Part shown: piece by piece, positions 1-11,916 of the stretch | How the letters are laid out: the number at the start of each line of letters is the position of its first letter | Position numbering within the stretch: position 1 is the first letter of the stretch | DNA from: Euperipatoides rowelli | Taxonomy: Eukaryota > Onychophora > Udeonychophora > Euonychophora > Peripatopsidae | Length of the DNA: 21,338 bases | Assembly (NCBI GenBank): GCA_003024985.2 | Contig: PXIH01S0002175.1 | Strand: one strand, 5' to 3' | Position numbers and translations under genes: made by a program | Notes under the pieces: generated by a model | What the model saw: the letters and a program-made list of their open reading frames with translations, nothing else | Databases searched by the model: none | Told to the model about the DNA's origin: nothing

Positions 1-59
1 ACATCACGGACTGAAACAGCGTCAAGTGGCAATTGCAAACAACACTTTTTAGAGGTGGC

Positions 60-1030
60 ACTGCTAAAAACTTAAATTTGATTAATACTAATCTAAATAA
101 CTTTGGCAAAGTGATAGTTCCAGTAGAATACAAATTAAAGAGGTATACCACAAGCTTGATGATTGGTTAATTTCAATAGGATATCACACTTGCTGTCCCT
201 ATTCAAACTAACCAACCAACAAGCTTGTGGTATAAAAGTAGAAACTAGAATTTACAATTCCAACATATGGATCTTCTCTGCTAAGAAAATAATCAAGGAT
301 AATCTTTTTTTACATAAAGAAGAAGTAAATGTCAACACAAGTGGTCAAGAAGTGGAGCTAATAGAGATTGTAATAGGAAATTTAATTCACTGCTTCAAGG
401 AGTAAAGAAATGAATAACAGCAAGAATCAAACTATATATAAAGGATAAAATATAACCTATAATACAGAAGCATAACAAACCATAGGAGACAGAGTAGAAA
501 AGGAACTCAAAACACTTCTAAAGGATGACATCATTGAAAGAGTGTAAGAAAAGCAGCCGTTGTCTTGGATTTCGTCTATAGGGCTAGTGGTAGTCCTTAA
601 AAAAAAGATGGTAATCTCAGAATGTGTGGACACGACTCTTGCGAATAAGGCAATAGTAAGGGCATTAATTTGACACCTACTGTGGATATTATAGATGGTT
701 TTAAATGAGGAACAGTGGTCTGAAAATTGGATTTAGCAAAATGGTATCATCAATTTCAGCTGACTGAGAACTCAAGACATATGACAACATTCTCAACACA
801 TGTTGGCTGTTCCATATGAGACCCAACTTTAATATAACATCAGTGGCTTAAATATTTCCGTATGAAATAGCCAAGTTAATTTCAGACATTCCTGGTATAG
901 CAAACATACAGTAAGTGATGACATTCTGGTTTATGGAAAGGTATGAATGAACATGACAAATCATTAAAAATAACTTTGAAAAAACTTCAAGATAAATATT
1001 TTTTTTGAGAAGAAATGAATCAATATACAC
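60..1030 (+). mobile_element. Decayed Ty3-type (Metaviridae) LTR-retrotransposon: protease end and reverse transcriptase relic
   Basis: Broken reading frames on the plus strand match the order of Ty3 pol. A possible pre-RT/protease part holds FGKVIVPVEYK near 110-140. The pre-RT linker KLYIKD is near 430. The RT N-terminal segment LLKDDIIERV lies near 515-545, followed by SWISSIGLVVVLKKK. Then come DGNLRMCVD near 605-630, KLDLAKWYHQFQLTENSRH near 725-780, TTFSTHVG just after, and the catalytic-site segment SDDILVYGK at 914-940. Several stops and frameshifts separate these pieces, so no functional protein is encoded. The element lies antisense to the LMTK gene, and its RT sequence runs to within about 30-60 bp of the LMTK splice donor. 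No LTRs are visible; the 5' part may continue beyond the window edge. The clade is not resolved; the SDD form of the active site and the DDIIE motif are seen in some Ty3 lineages. Confidence 0.8.
144..234. repeat. Imperfect 37-bp inverted repeat with 17-nt loop
   Basis: Arm 144-180 pairs with arm 198-234. The outer 15 bases are perfect (TATACCACAAGCTTG against its reverse complement at 220-234), and 18 of the inner 22 positions pair, for 33/37 in all. The loop is 181-197. It lies inside the Ty3-type relic, where such a palindrome is not a normal part of pol. A local inverted duplication by template switching is one likely origin. Confidence 0.85.
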
Positions 1031-1060
1031 AATATTGTACATTTTAAATAAAGTTCTTAC

Positions 1061-4000
1061 CTTCTTACTGGTCCTTGAAAGAACACTTTTTGTTGGTGTA
1101 GCATTTTTGTTCCAAGTTTTTAGTTGCAAAGACCCAGTTCTGTGATCTGATCCACTATTGCTGCGATCAAATTCTCTGAACATTGTTGTGGGTATAAAAA
1201 ATGCCTTTGAGCAATCAAACGATCCTGATGTAGATGATGCAGTACTACTATCATCAGCACTCTCTCCAGACAAAGGATTCCCTTCTTGCTTTTTCATCCC
1301 ATTCTTTTGATTGTGAGCATTAAAGGGATCATCCCTGAAGCTGTTAAATAAAGGAGCATCTGGAAAATCATCAAACATATTAAAACTATTGCTGAACACA
1401 GCCTGACTACTTTCAAAAGGATCCGTCTTTCCAAAACTCCATTGCTTTGGCCAGTCTTCTTGTTTGACAGGAGTACTGGCTAGGGCCATGGCAAAAAATT
1501 CTGCTTCATCAATGGCACTTGAATTTGCTCCTGATAATTGTAATATACTTGGACCGGATTCATCAGATTCTTGAGTGTCACTTGACGTATCAAGATTACA
1601 ACTTTCTAAAGATGATGTGATATAAGAGGTAGTATGAGAACTAGTTTGGCTACTAGATACCTGAGAATTGTCAGTAGATGTGCTAAGATTATGAGAGGTA
1701 CATGCTAATTCAGATGAGATTTCGTCCGACTTAATATTTAATTTTTCTGGAACCGATGACTGATCGTTTTTTAGGTGTCCTGTTTCAATCTCATCTTTGT
1801 CAGGAATATGTAAAACAACCGGATTATTTCCCAATGGAAATAAAAGGTTTGTTTTTCCAAGACCATCCTGAATTAAATGTTCATTGTTGTGTAGTGTGGA
1901 AGATATTTGCTCATCATTTTCCCAATTACTTATCAAACTCTGGTTTTCTAAAATCCAATCAAATTTTAATTCATCAGCAGGTTTGCTGTCCCAATTATCT
2001 TTTCCTGAAACAAAATCTTCCCAAGAATTGTTGAAGAATTTAACTGGATCACTTATATTTTCATCTTGATAAAAATCTTCCTCAAGACTTTGAGGTTTAC
2101 GATTCAGTTTAGTTGCAGCTAAATTTTCATCATCAGGAATAGACACTTCAAGATCAGGGCTATCTTTATCCGATTCATTTAAATCTCTCGATAACTCTAG
2201 TTGGAAACTAAAAACTTGTTCATGTTTTACACGTTTTGGATTTTGAGAAAAATCATTTTCATTTTCATAAGTTAATTGTCTTTTACTCCTTGCCAAACTA
2301 GTTTGCTTTTCAGAACAAGATGCATCTTGTTCTGAAACTGAAAGTTCATGAGGTGATGTTTTGGCTTGTATTTTACTTAGGAAAACTTCATCAAAGATGG
2401 CTGCACAAACCTGATCAGCCAAATATGAAATATATAGAGGAACAGTATTTTCACTATCCATATTTTGTTTTGTAGAGTCCATTGGAATATAGTTGCTCTC
2501 CACCTCAGTTATCACACACTTTTCAGACATGCTGTTATCATTAACATCCACGACTCTGCTTCCTCCGAGATAATCATCGATGGAGCAATTTGCACTATAG
2601 GTTTCATGAATAAATCCTTTTGGTTCTTCAGCCCAAGTGGCAAATTGATAACCATTCCAGGTATAATTTTCTTCAAATTCATTTTCAACATTTATTTGGC
2701 CCTCTTGAACTAAATTTAAAAGATCAATTTCCTTTTTTTGTCTTGTTTGATATAGCATTCCTATTTTTTCATCTTCATACTTGCGTGAATGAGATTCAAG
2801 ACATCCATATACATCAGACAAAGCAGTTATATCATCTGTTAAGGAATCTTTTCGAATTTTGTTTACTAAACAATTTACAAATTGATCACTGTCATTACCA
2901 ACTTCATTTTCAATATCAGGATTTCGGATCATTTCATTTTCCTTTTTGAAATTAAAAATAGAACGTATCATTATTTGAGGATATGGACTGTTGTAGTCAA
3001 ACATAGTATTTTCAGGATATGATGGATCAGCATTTTCTTCCTGTTTTATTTTAGATGACTCCTTTTCATGAATTGGATTAAATCTAATTACGGCCTCATG
3101 AATTTCATTATCATCTTTAGGCTTATCTGCATCACTGGTTATTCTAACAGACTTACTATCTTCAATAGGTTCTACCCATTGTTGGAAATTTTCATAAGGA
3201 AATGACCATGTATTACCATTGTTAATTTCTGAGGACTCTAAATTAGGATTTTTAATTTCTGATAAAGTATTTCCAGAAATGGGTTTACGGTTATCATCGC
3301 AATCAATTACTATATCAGTTTGAGAATAATCACGGTTAAAAGCAGTTTCTTTCTGATCTGCATTATCTTCTAATACATTAGTATATAAAAAATCTGTTTT
3401 AGTTACAATAAAGTTTTCATTAAATCCAACAGCCTCAGAGTCAATGTTTTCATAAACTATTGAATTTATGATGTTAATGTTCTCAATTTCATCTTCACCA
3501 GCATATGAATTTTCTCTCGAAACAAAAAATGGATTTTCAAATCCAATTTCTTTTATTCTTAATTCTGTTGTAACTGTTTTTGTAAAAGTGTCATCTTTGG
3601 CAACAGAACGATCATTTTTATACATGACCTCAACCCCATTATCTAATAACTTTTCATTTGCAACTATTTCTTTAAAACTTTCAATTTTTTCATCATATGG
3701 TATGATTTCACTTCTTAATCCACTAACATTATCTGGCGTAATGTTAGAAAAGCATTGATACTCTTTTTTTTCTACACCAACTGAATCTTCAGTTAGAATA
3801 GCAAGGTTAACGTTTTTAATATCTTCAGTATTAATTTTCTTTTCTCTAACTTCTCTCGAAATAAATGCATCATTAACCCCTGCAATTTTATCATCCAGTT
3901 GGTTATTCAGGACATTTTTAAACTGTCCATCATTATTCACAGCCTCAAGCTTACTTATAGATCTTAATGGTTTAACATTTATGCTTTCATTACATACTTC

Positions 4001-7000
4001 AATATTATCAAATGTCTGGTTAACAATTGATGTTTCTTGTCCAGTCTTAAAATTTACTTTTTCTGTTTCATCTTTGATTCTGGAAGATAATTCATGTGTT
4101 TGAGCAATTTGTGAACTTTTTTGACCTGCTGTAATTCTAGAATTGGATGCTTTAATCAAGTGATCAACTTCAACACCTTCTTCTTCACCATTCTCTTTTC
4201 CTTTAATTTCTTTATAACAAAATTCTTGTTGTTCATTTTTATGATTCACTTGTTTTAATTCTTTAAAAATGTTTCTATCTACAATTTCCAAGTTTGGATC
4301 CTCTTTAAAAATACCATTATCCTTTTTAATAATTTGAGATTGACATGAAGGTTCTAAAGTCGATATTTTGGCTCCAGTAATCTTATCAAAAGTGTCATCG
4401 CAACTAAAAGATACATTTTGATTAGCATCCTCAAATTCATTAAAACGTTTTGAAATAGAAGACAGTTGGAATTTTAATGAAATTTTGTCATTACCCTCAT
4501 TTACTTCGGACTTTGGGGAGTTTTGTACAAATTCAGTAAGGCAGTTTTCATTTCCAAACTCAGCACCACTTTCAGAATTTCTGCTTTCATCTTCAATGTT
4601 AATTTCTTTGGTGGCTATTACTTTTATTGGGACTACTTTGAGATCATCAACAAATCTTTTAGTTATATCCAGTTCAGAATTAATTTCGGATATTTCAGGA
4701 TTTATTATTTGCTCAATGGTTTCTCCAATAATTGTTGACGTTTTATTATCTACAACAGATGTTCTTTCATATCTGGTCTGATCTGAATGGGATTGTGTGT
4801 CTTGCCAATTTCTTGAATTGCCATCACAGTGAATTTCATTTGAAGTTTGATAATCAGCCGGCAAATTTGTAATTTCAGAAATAACCTCAAAATTGCTATT
4901 GTTATTAGAAATATCTGTGTTAATTATTTCTTCAGCATAATTGTTTACCTGATTCATCTCAAGCACAAACGGTCCATATTCATTGCTTGTTTCAATCAAA
5001 TATTCAATATTTTCCTTTTGTAAATTTTCTATTAGTACTTTTTTTGGACTTGTAGTATCTGGTATTGCTCTTCCCATTTCAATTTTTTCATCAGTATTAT
5101 TTTCATCACTAGGTAACGAAATTTCATTTTTTCTTATTTCAACTTGGCCAAATGACTCTTGCACCCTTAATTCTTTCACAGAGTCCTTAAAGTTGTTTAA
5201 AAATTCTGTGTTTTCTAGTTTTATTCCCTTAACAATCTTAGACATTTCTGAGGCAGATTTCTCTTCACTAATTAAATGTGTGTGATTTTTTTCTTCCCTT
5301 TCAATTGAATCTTCAGATGTCAAAGTTTTTCTGTATCCATTTTGTTTTTTTCCATCACTGATAGTTTCATCTTCCTTCAAACTTTGTAGATGAGAAATGC
5401 CATCATCAATAATAATACTCTCACCAGAAAATAGCAACTCACAATTTGGATTCGGTTCTTCAATTTCATCCTTTTGAATGTTTATTTCCTCAATATCAGC
5501 ATCATTTTCAGATTTATCATCAATTTTATAAACTTCTTTGTGGATTATTTCTTTTGAAGTTATACCAGCTTCTTGTGTTTTAAACTTGTGATATTGTACT
5601 TCAATTTGTACATTTTCTTCATGTATTTTTTCTGACCAAGGGTCATTATTAGTTAGCATGTTATCTTTCAAGGGACCAGCTGATGAATCACAATTATCAT
5701 TATTTTCATTTTTTGGTTGATTATCTAAAGAATCAAAAGAGTACATTTCTCCATTTAAATTTATCTCCTTTATATTTTTGTTTTGTAATAAATTATTATT
5801 TTCTGACCAGTCTGCAATTTTGTTTTGTGTTACTTCCTTTCCTTTTTTGCAGATGTTTTCAAAGAACATGCCATTATTTACAAGAACCCTCTGTGCTATT
5901 TCATTTAAAGGCAACACGGTTGAATTATTATTAATTTGTGCTCTATCAATTACTTCATCATTTCGACTCATTTCAAAATAACAACTAGAAGCAGATAAGT
6001 TTTCACTACTTTTATCATCTTTCCAATTAACATCCAAAGGTGGAGCATCTATTCCATCTCTAAAAGTTATTTCCGACATTCTGCTAATATAAGATGACAT
6101 AATTTCATTCACTAATAGAGATGGTTTGCTCTCACTTAAAAGCTTTTCCTCCTTAATTTGTAAATCCACTAATTCTTGAAATCTGATATCGCTCAATTTT
6201 TTACTAGCTATGCTAACAGCAGACTGACTGATTTCTTTAACCAATGTATCGGCAAAAGTTTTTATCCCGTGCAATACTCCGGAATGCTCTAATTTATTAA
6301 TTTTAGGAGCTAAAAAATCCATTTTTAATCCATTCTTCAAATCAACATTTTGGCTCAGTGAATCTTCTTGGATTTCATTTAGCGACAAATGTTTCAAACC
6401 GGTGGACGGAGAACTTTCAGATGAATAAAAATGAGTTTGAGGTCGATCCTGTGAAACGTAATTAATCTGATAGAATTTGGCTTCTGAAGGCACTGAATCA
6501 GCTGAACATGTCCCTTTAATAGGATGATGAAATAAATCTAAAGACATCCGGACAATTTTGCTTGGTGAATTTAAGGCACTAAACTGAGGAATTTCAGAAT
6601 TCCAAGAAGATTCTCTGTCCTGTTTTATAAGGTTTTTATTAGCCATTAATACGGAATCTTCTTTCAAAACAATATTTCCTTCTTTTCCTGGGCTGAGCCA
6701 TGTGCTATTATGTATCTCAAATGAAGATAAATTATTTTCTATTCCACTAATAGCTGTAATATCAGGGGTTTCTATATTCTGATCCAATTCTTCAATCTCA
6801 ACTATTCCTTCCTCTTCTAAAACAGCATTAATGACTTCTTTAATAACATTTTGAATAGACGGATCAACAGACTCATCCAAACAATTATTGGATTCATCAA
6901 TGAGAGATTTTATAAATAAAGTATCATCTTTGAGAGAGGAATTTTCTGAACTTAATGAATTTAGTTCCCTGGAATATCTTGGCGTGGAAAAAAATCCTGA

Positions 7001-10000
7001 ATTTATTGAATCTGGAGATGCAAAACCTTCAAAGGAATCACTATCACTAAATTCTGCTATATTTCGGGATATTTTTGTAGGTGATTCTAAATTCCCATAA
7101 TCATAACAGTGTAATATACCCAGAGGCATTTCCAATACATTTAAAGTAGAAGTTTCTATAAGAGGAGTAATATTATTGGATTGATTTCCAGGTAGGATAT
7201 CATTTTCATTTTGAAATGGTAACGTATAACACAAATGTTCAGAATTAATGAAGTTTGTCTGGTCTGGTGAGAATAGATGAGCTAATTTAGTAATATTATC
7301 TGATAAATCATCACTGCTTAAAATTTTATTACTGACAAGATCTACAGATGCTGAAGATACACTTGTGTCATCACATTCTAAATTAAAGTTCCCATTTTCT
7401 TTCTGATGTTCCTGAAATAAACTAGCCAATGTCGTCTTCCTTAAATTTTCACTGCAATAATTCAATTTATTATTCAAAAATTCTAATTGTTCAATACTAT
7501 CTAGAGTATTTTGTTCTTGGATTTTATCAGAGCCAATCAACTGAGTGTCCTTAGAGGTAATTATGTCCTCTACAGATGAATAATTTTTTAAACTACTAGG
7601 CTTAGCTTCAAACAAAATTGTATTTGTTAAATCTGAATTGCTATCCGTATAGCCTTCTTCCATTAGATTCACAGCTATTGTTTCTTTTTCTGAAATAAAA
7701 ACTTGAGACAACATATTATCAATAGATTGTTTCATACTATATTCTTTAGAATTAAGATGTGGGCTTAAAGGCAAATTTTCTATTTCGGAACTATTACTTT
7801 TAATAAGTTTAACAGACTCAACAAAGTTATTATTTGAATTATTGACTATAGAAAGCAAAGAATTCATTTGTTCAACTGCCACATCTTCAGTTAAATGATC
7901 ATCTCTAAGTTGGCTATTATCTAATCCTATATCTACACTTGGAAATATTCCTAATTGTTTATCATTGGGAAATTTATTTAGATTATTTTCTGTTATATTG
8001 TTTAGGGCATTTTTAACATCTGTCAAATATAACTTTCCTAAATTATTACAACCATGAGTACTATCCAAAAGCCAGCTTTCTGGACAGTGTGCACTATCTA
8101 CATTAAAATTTGAACTATTCCCTTCTAAATTATTAAAAATTTGAATCCCTGATCCTTCATTACTACTATCAGAATTATTACTATTCAAACCACTATATAT
8201 TATTGCCATCCCATAATCATCAGATTTTGAAATTATGTCATTATCTTTTACATAAGAAATTTCGTCACTTTTATTTAAATAGTGTTCATTAGATTTATGT
8301 ACCTGGTTTAATATTTTTAATTTAGCAGTAGATAAGGGTTTAATTTCCCCAGGAATCTCATTTGTATTAATATTTACAATTTCATTAGGTAATACTGGCT
8401 TAAACCTGGCTGACTCAAGATGGTTATCATCATTATCTTTATGGGAATCCAAATTAGTAGATGGCACTGGCAGCTCATCTGAAGAATGTGACTGCAAAAG
8501 AGTTATAGTATTAAAAGTCTGAAAGACATTATCGTCTGAGTTTGACTGCGTACCTGGACTTATAATAGAGCTGCTGTCTGTTCTGCAATCCTTGCTTATC
8601 CGGTGGGCTGCTATACCATCCAAAGGGGACATCTCCAGGGGTGGGCTCTGGGGAAATTCAATGTTGACAGCATTGTTGCTTGTAGTAGGAGAATGCTCTT
8701 CACAGAAGGCTGCCAAACTAGGAGTGACTTCTTCTTTTGTCTCATTCTGGATGAATCTGAAATTCAAGTCAAGCTGTTGTAAAGACTGATTATTAATAGT
8801 GTCTGTAGTCAAATTCAATGAGTCATCAATGTTAATATTATCGACTGAAATTGTTTCTTCCTCAATCATTACATTTGGGTCAAAATTAGTGCCTAGATTT
8901 CTAAAATTCTCAACAGCCATTTTTTCAGAATCACTGTCATCTGAATTAAAATCATCTTCAATAAATGTTATATTTAAAAATTCCTGAGGAGATTTGGATA
9001 GAGGAGATTTAGACATGTCAGTACTTACTGCCTGAAGTTGGCACAGCTCCTCCTCGTCATCATCTTCAGCTACGTTTAGTGACACTGGTGCAGATTTGGC
9101 ACTTTTCGAAAGTGATCTATTGTCATCAAGATCACCGCTATCAGGAGAACTAATTTTCACTTCTGGAACTTCCATTAGCACAAGACTAGTAGCATTTTGA
9201 GTGGATAATTTTGGGGCATCAATTTTACTTTGTAAAGAGACTGAATGGGTTAAGTCTTTATTGTCTATATTATCTAGAGACTCCGAGTTAAAATGTGTTG
9301 ATTGGAACAATAAATCATTTTGTTTATTTGACAAACTTTTTTTCGGCACAGTATCTATATTGGGCATCCTGTGTTCATCAGGACTGATTGTTGGTTGTGT
9401 TATAGGCACTGAGGTGATATCACTAGTTTCATCAGAAACTGAAGCTGGAGCAGTTTGTGAACAATTGGATCTACCAAGCTCAAAATCAGATTCCTGAACA
9501 TTAGAGGAAGGTAATGGCATTTCACTAGTTTCAAATGGCGTCCATGCTGAATCTTCACCATGTAATAAATTTGATTGAGGTAATAATGTTGGTGAAGCTT
9601 CAGCACCATCTTTACGTATATCAGTGAAGCTATCCAAACTAATAGTGTCAGCACTAACCCACTCAGGTTCTTCTTCAGGTGTATTTTTTGCTTTATCGTT
9701 ATCTTGTGGATAAGTTCCACTTTTTTCCAATATATCAGTTATATCTTGTAAAACACTTTTTACTAATTCTGCTCCAACCTCTTCTTCAGGTAATGTATGT
9801 TCATTAGTAGATAATAGAAGTTCGAAGCTATCTTTGCTATTAGAATGTGGCCGTCCTTCATAATTTGTAAATTTAGGACTTTTTGGTTCTGGTTCACTGG
9901 AAACATCTGAAGAACTTTTTGATCGTCCTTCTTGTTTTTCTTCCAACTCATTAGAAAAAGAGACATTATCTTTTGGCATACCGGTATCTACAAAATTATT

Positions 10001-10289
10001 TTCAAAGCCAGAGATCCAAATTCCATCGTCTGATGATTTGTCTAATTTAGCTTTATGTTGAAGGTAGGCGTTAGAGTCCACAAACTGATTATTATTTTGG
10101 CTGACCACTATAGTAGATTTATCAAAGTTATCCACAGCTTGTTTTGGCAATAAGTTATTCCACTGAACTGAAAAGTCACCTTCAATGCTGCTGTTTAAAT
10201 TATCATGCAGATGAGTTAATAAGGACAAAACTTCTGTAGCAGTTGGACGATTATTTGGCCGGAGCCAGCAAAACTGCATGATTTCATAC
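1061..10289 (-). CDS. LMTK: LMTK-family kinase: giant exon encoding the kinase-domain end and the >3,000-residue tail
   Basis: This 9229-bp exon is open throughout (one shared base, then 3076 codons). The acceptor is ...AATATAG|G at 10291-10290 and the donor AAG|GTAAG at 1061/1060, ending in phase 0. It starts YEIMQFCWLRP...RPT, the last kinase helices, and the QFCWL and RP residues match the LMTK1/2/3 pattern. A family-like DFSVQWNNLLP element follows (about residues 35-45, counting from the Met at 10279). The rest is predicted disordered: rich in Ser, Asn, Asp and Glu, with many SP/TP sites, no membrane segment and no recognised folded domain. Notable motifs are NPF (2249-2251), PKRVKHE (2681-2687), a Trp/acidic cluster (2753-2791), and DPF at 2953-2955 and 2984-2986. 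Vertebrate LMTKs act on membranes in endosomal and axonal transport and bind PP1; the same role here is inference. Vertebrate members are roughly 1,400-1,500 residues, so this tail is unusually long. An ORF read past the donor to 848 is intron. Confidence 0.9.
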
Positions 10290-11596
10290 CTATATTAAAT
10301 AAAGAACAGAATAAATTAATATAAACCTGGATCAATAATTTAACTTTTAATATACACAATTATGACTAAATTATAAATGTACAGATGATGTATTCTAGGA
10401 ACTGATAAAAAAAAACAGTAAAAAGTCTTTATTATAATAAAGAGTTTAATTTGTTAATTTTCACCAAGAACAAATTAATTTCAAAATCCTTGATCACTTA
10501 ATTCTAATTTTATCTATTACATTTTCATAAGTTTCGGACAGATTGTTTAAAAGATTGGTGAGCATAGTGAGATCTCAGAATAAGGCTTATGTATAAAGTT
10601 GGCTTGTTGGTCAAATGTGAAAGGCAATGTTTTAAATTTAATCATGCAAATATTACTTTTAATTATTTCTAAAATTAATTGCACTAAGAATAAAATATGA
10701 AAAAGATGTGGAAAGAAAAATAAAAAACATATCGCAGGCTATAAGCTTCTGGCTCTGCATTTTTTAAATTTTAGGGAGAATATTTTTATTCAGTATAATA
10801 CGGATTGCTTGGGTTTTCTGGAAAATATGGGGGTGGCTTTATTACATGTCACTGTATGTTCAAAATTAGTTTCTTTTATTTATTTATTTTGGCAATTTAT
10901 TTTTGGTGCAAGGGTTGGGTGGCACTTACTCTAACTACTATAGTTGTGCATACAGTATATACTGTGCATATACTGTAGATTAATAAACATTTTCTATACC
11001 CTAAGGAATGTTGTAACTTATATTTATAGAAAGATTAAGGCTAATTGAATTTTTTAGAGAGGAGGACATAATCTTAGTAGCATTACAACTAAAGAAAAAA
11101 CAATTTAATTTTAATGCTTATTAGCATCAACCTAAGCATGCCAAATTGGCACAAACTGTTTCTTTTATGTTTTGTACAGGATCAATCACAATTAATAGTA
11201 CTTCCAACTGTCTTGTTTCTGATCTTATGTATTGCTGCAATTTGTAATTATTAGATTTGAGAATATGGTTGGCAACAGCTAAGCTTGGAAGAAAAGCACA
11301 AAGAAAAGTTGAATAAAGTGATCATTTAACTCTGGGATTTGGCTTTCATTAAATTATGTAGCCTAATAGACAATATTCTTTATATATTATGTTAATAATA
11401 TGTTAATTTGATATTTGTGTATGTTAATTTGATATTTTAATTCTTTATGATTATGGAAAGAAACCACCAGAAAATGATTATTTATTTTATGTTAAAACGG
11501 CCTAATATTATTTTGGTTGCCACGTATTTAATGATCAATGTACAGATAGTTAAAAAATTATATTGTAAAACGATCAAAGCAAAACTATTGTTTTAT

Positions 11597-11628
11597 TTTT
11601 ATTGTGTTAAAAGCAAAACACAATAAAA
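11597..11628. repeat. 12-bp perfect hairpin
   Basis: TTTTATTGTGTT at 11597-11608 is the exact reverse complement of AACACAATAAAA at 11617-11628, with an 8-nt loop. It is A/T-rich and in an intron. It may be a remnant of a small palindromic element or a chance palindrome. Confidence 0.6.
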
Positions 11629-11916
11629 GCACCCCTTAGGCTAAATATTATTTATTCAAAAGTGACTTTTTGACGAGCTATAATATCTGTTGTGAATTAG
11701 GGTAATAATATTTATTCAAGAAAGACTTTTAAGCACACAACAGGAGCCGTTAAGCGATCTTTACCAAAGTGCAATGGCAGTAAGCAATCCATAGTTACTT
11801 TAAGATTAGGGCATCGTGCAATGTCCGACATAATTGCCTAGACTAGCCCCATAGATCCTTCTGCATCATAGCATGGTGCATCATGCAGCAATGATCATCT
11901 ACTTTTATTTTTTAAG

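Larger units (their letters stand above)
1..1060 (-). other. Partial intron downstream of the giant LMTK exon
   Basis: The intron begins with GTAAG at 1060-1056 on the minus strand, and no acceptor is visible before the window edge. Nearly all of it is taken up by the decayed Ty3-type retroelement on the plus strand. I see no further LMTK exon here. Exon reading frames extended past 1061 only run through antisense of the retroelement until a stop near 848. Confidence 0.75.

Noticed and set aside
163-405. 80-codon plus-strand frame as a gene
   Set aside because: It overlaps the decayed retroelement and the palindrome, and has no intact domain; it is a fragment of the broken pol region.
848-1060. 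Reading frame of the giant exon continuing 70 codons to a stop near 848
   Set aside because: It crosses a good donor (AAG|GTAAG), turns abruptly hydrophobic, and lies antisense to the Ty3 RT relic, so it is intron rather than a true C-terminus.
1756-9497. Many short plus-strand and alternative-frame open stretches within the giant exon
   Set aside because: They are shadows of the long coding frame, have low-complexity translations and no domains, and sit where the minus strand is clearly coding.
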